From the NCBI GenBank assembly GCA_016781705.1, contig JADDPV010000107.1, positions 1-6,156 of the forward strand: a DNA stretch of 6,156 nucleotides, read 5' to 3'. Each line of letters starts with the position of its first letter. Positions within the stretch are counted from its first letter, which is position 1. Position numbers and translations under genes: made by a program. Shown here one piece after another: positions 6,070 through 6,156 of the stretch. This stretch comes from Rubrobacter sp. GTDB taxonomy: Bacteria > Actinomycetota > Rubrobacteria > Rubrobacterales > Rubrobacteraceae. The notes beneath the pieces are model-generated. The model saw nothing but the letters and a program-made list of their open reading frames with translations, was not told the DNA's origin and did not search any database.

Positions 6070-6099
6070 TTGAATTTATCAACATCCTGATAATATATA
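6070..6099 (+). promoter_or_regulatory. Candidate promoter of the divergent gene
   Basis: TTGAAT (6070-6075) and TATATA (6094-6099) have an 18-base spacer, which is filled exactly by the first palindrome (6076-6093). A regulator bound there would block this promoter. Each hexamer matches the consensus at four of six positions, so the call is moderate. A minus-strand marR promoter must overlap the same AT-rich segment. Confidence 0.4.
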
Positions 6100-6112
6100 A
6101 GCACGCTGATAA
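6076..6112. promoter_or_regulatory. Two tandem imperfect palindromes, probable MarR operators
   Basis: Site 1 (6076-6093), TTATCAACATCCTGATAA, has perfect 6-base arms TTATCA/TGATAA and 14 of 18 symmetric positions. Site 2 (6095-6112), ATATAAGCACGCTGATAA, matches site 1 at 13 of 18 positions and shares the exact CTGATAA right half. The offset is 19 bp, nearly two helical turns. An 18-bp AT-rich palindrome between a marR gene and a divergent gene is the usual setting of a MarR operator. Binding by this particular protein is an inference. Confidence 0.6.
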
Positions 6113-6132
6113 GTATAGCGGAGGAGGCGAGG

Positions 6133-6156
6133 GTGGTTGGGCTGGATCTCGTGACT
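6133..6156 (+). CDS. Start of a divergent gene, cut off by the window end
   Basis: AGGAGG (6122-6127) followed by a 5-base spacer leads to GTG at 6133, which opens MVGLDLVT and runs out of the window. The ideal ribosome binding site, and the promoter and operator region immediately upstream, support a real gene. Eight residues are too few to identify the product. By analogy with other divergent marR pairs it is probably the regulator's target, often an efflux pump or redox enzyme, but that is inference only. Confidence 0.5.

Overview
The window is GC-rich chromosomal DNA. It has strong AGGAGG-type ribosome binding sites, TTG/GTG as well as ATG starts, and a ClpC-type unfoldase with a zinc-finger N-terminus. 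This suggests a high-GC Gram-positive bacterium. A deep-branching actinobacterium of the Rubrobacter type is my best guess, an inference from style and protein content, not from a marker gene.

Layout, left to right. Positions 1-430 hold no intact gene: there is a decayed N-terminus of what looks like an IS5-type transposase (88-269, +), a perfect 15-bp palindrome (278-292) and a doubtful 47-codon ORF (285-428, -). Next is a broken metallo-beta-lactamase-fold gene of the persulfide dioxygenase/ETHE1 type (439-1177, -), killed by a TAG codon and by a 16-bp tandem duplication that shifts the frame. Diverging from it is queF (1369-1773, +), for 7-cyano-7-deazaguanine reductase of the queuosine pathway. 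A PRC-barrel plus BON-like acidic protein (1823-2506, -) converges on queF. A 329-bp divergent intergenic region carries promoters for that gene and for clpC. clpC (2836-5565, +) dominates the window: a 909-residue two-ring AAA+ unfoldase with a ClpE-like CX2C-X22-CX2C zinc finger fused ahead of the ClpC N-domain. It ends at a strong hairpin terminator that lies inside the last codons of a convergent marR gene (5581-6060, -). Upstream of marR are two tandem copies of an imperfect palindrome and, diverging, the first codons of another gene (6133 onward), probably the regulator's target.

The genes are mostly independent single transcription units with alternating orientation. Shared themes are protein quality control (clpC), possible stress response (PRC/BON protein, MarR regulator) and a lost sulfur/persulfide function (pseudogene). 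I found no defence system, CRISPR array, tRNA or rRNA. The points most worth a second look are the ClpE/ClpC hybrid architecture, the tandem-duplication pseudogene, and the terminator embedded in the marR coding end.
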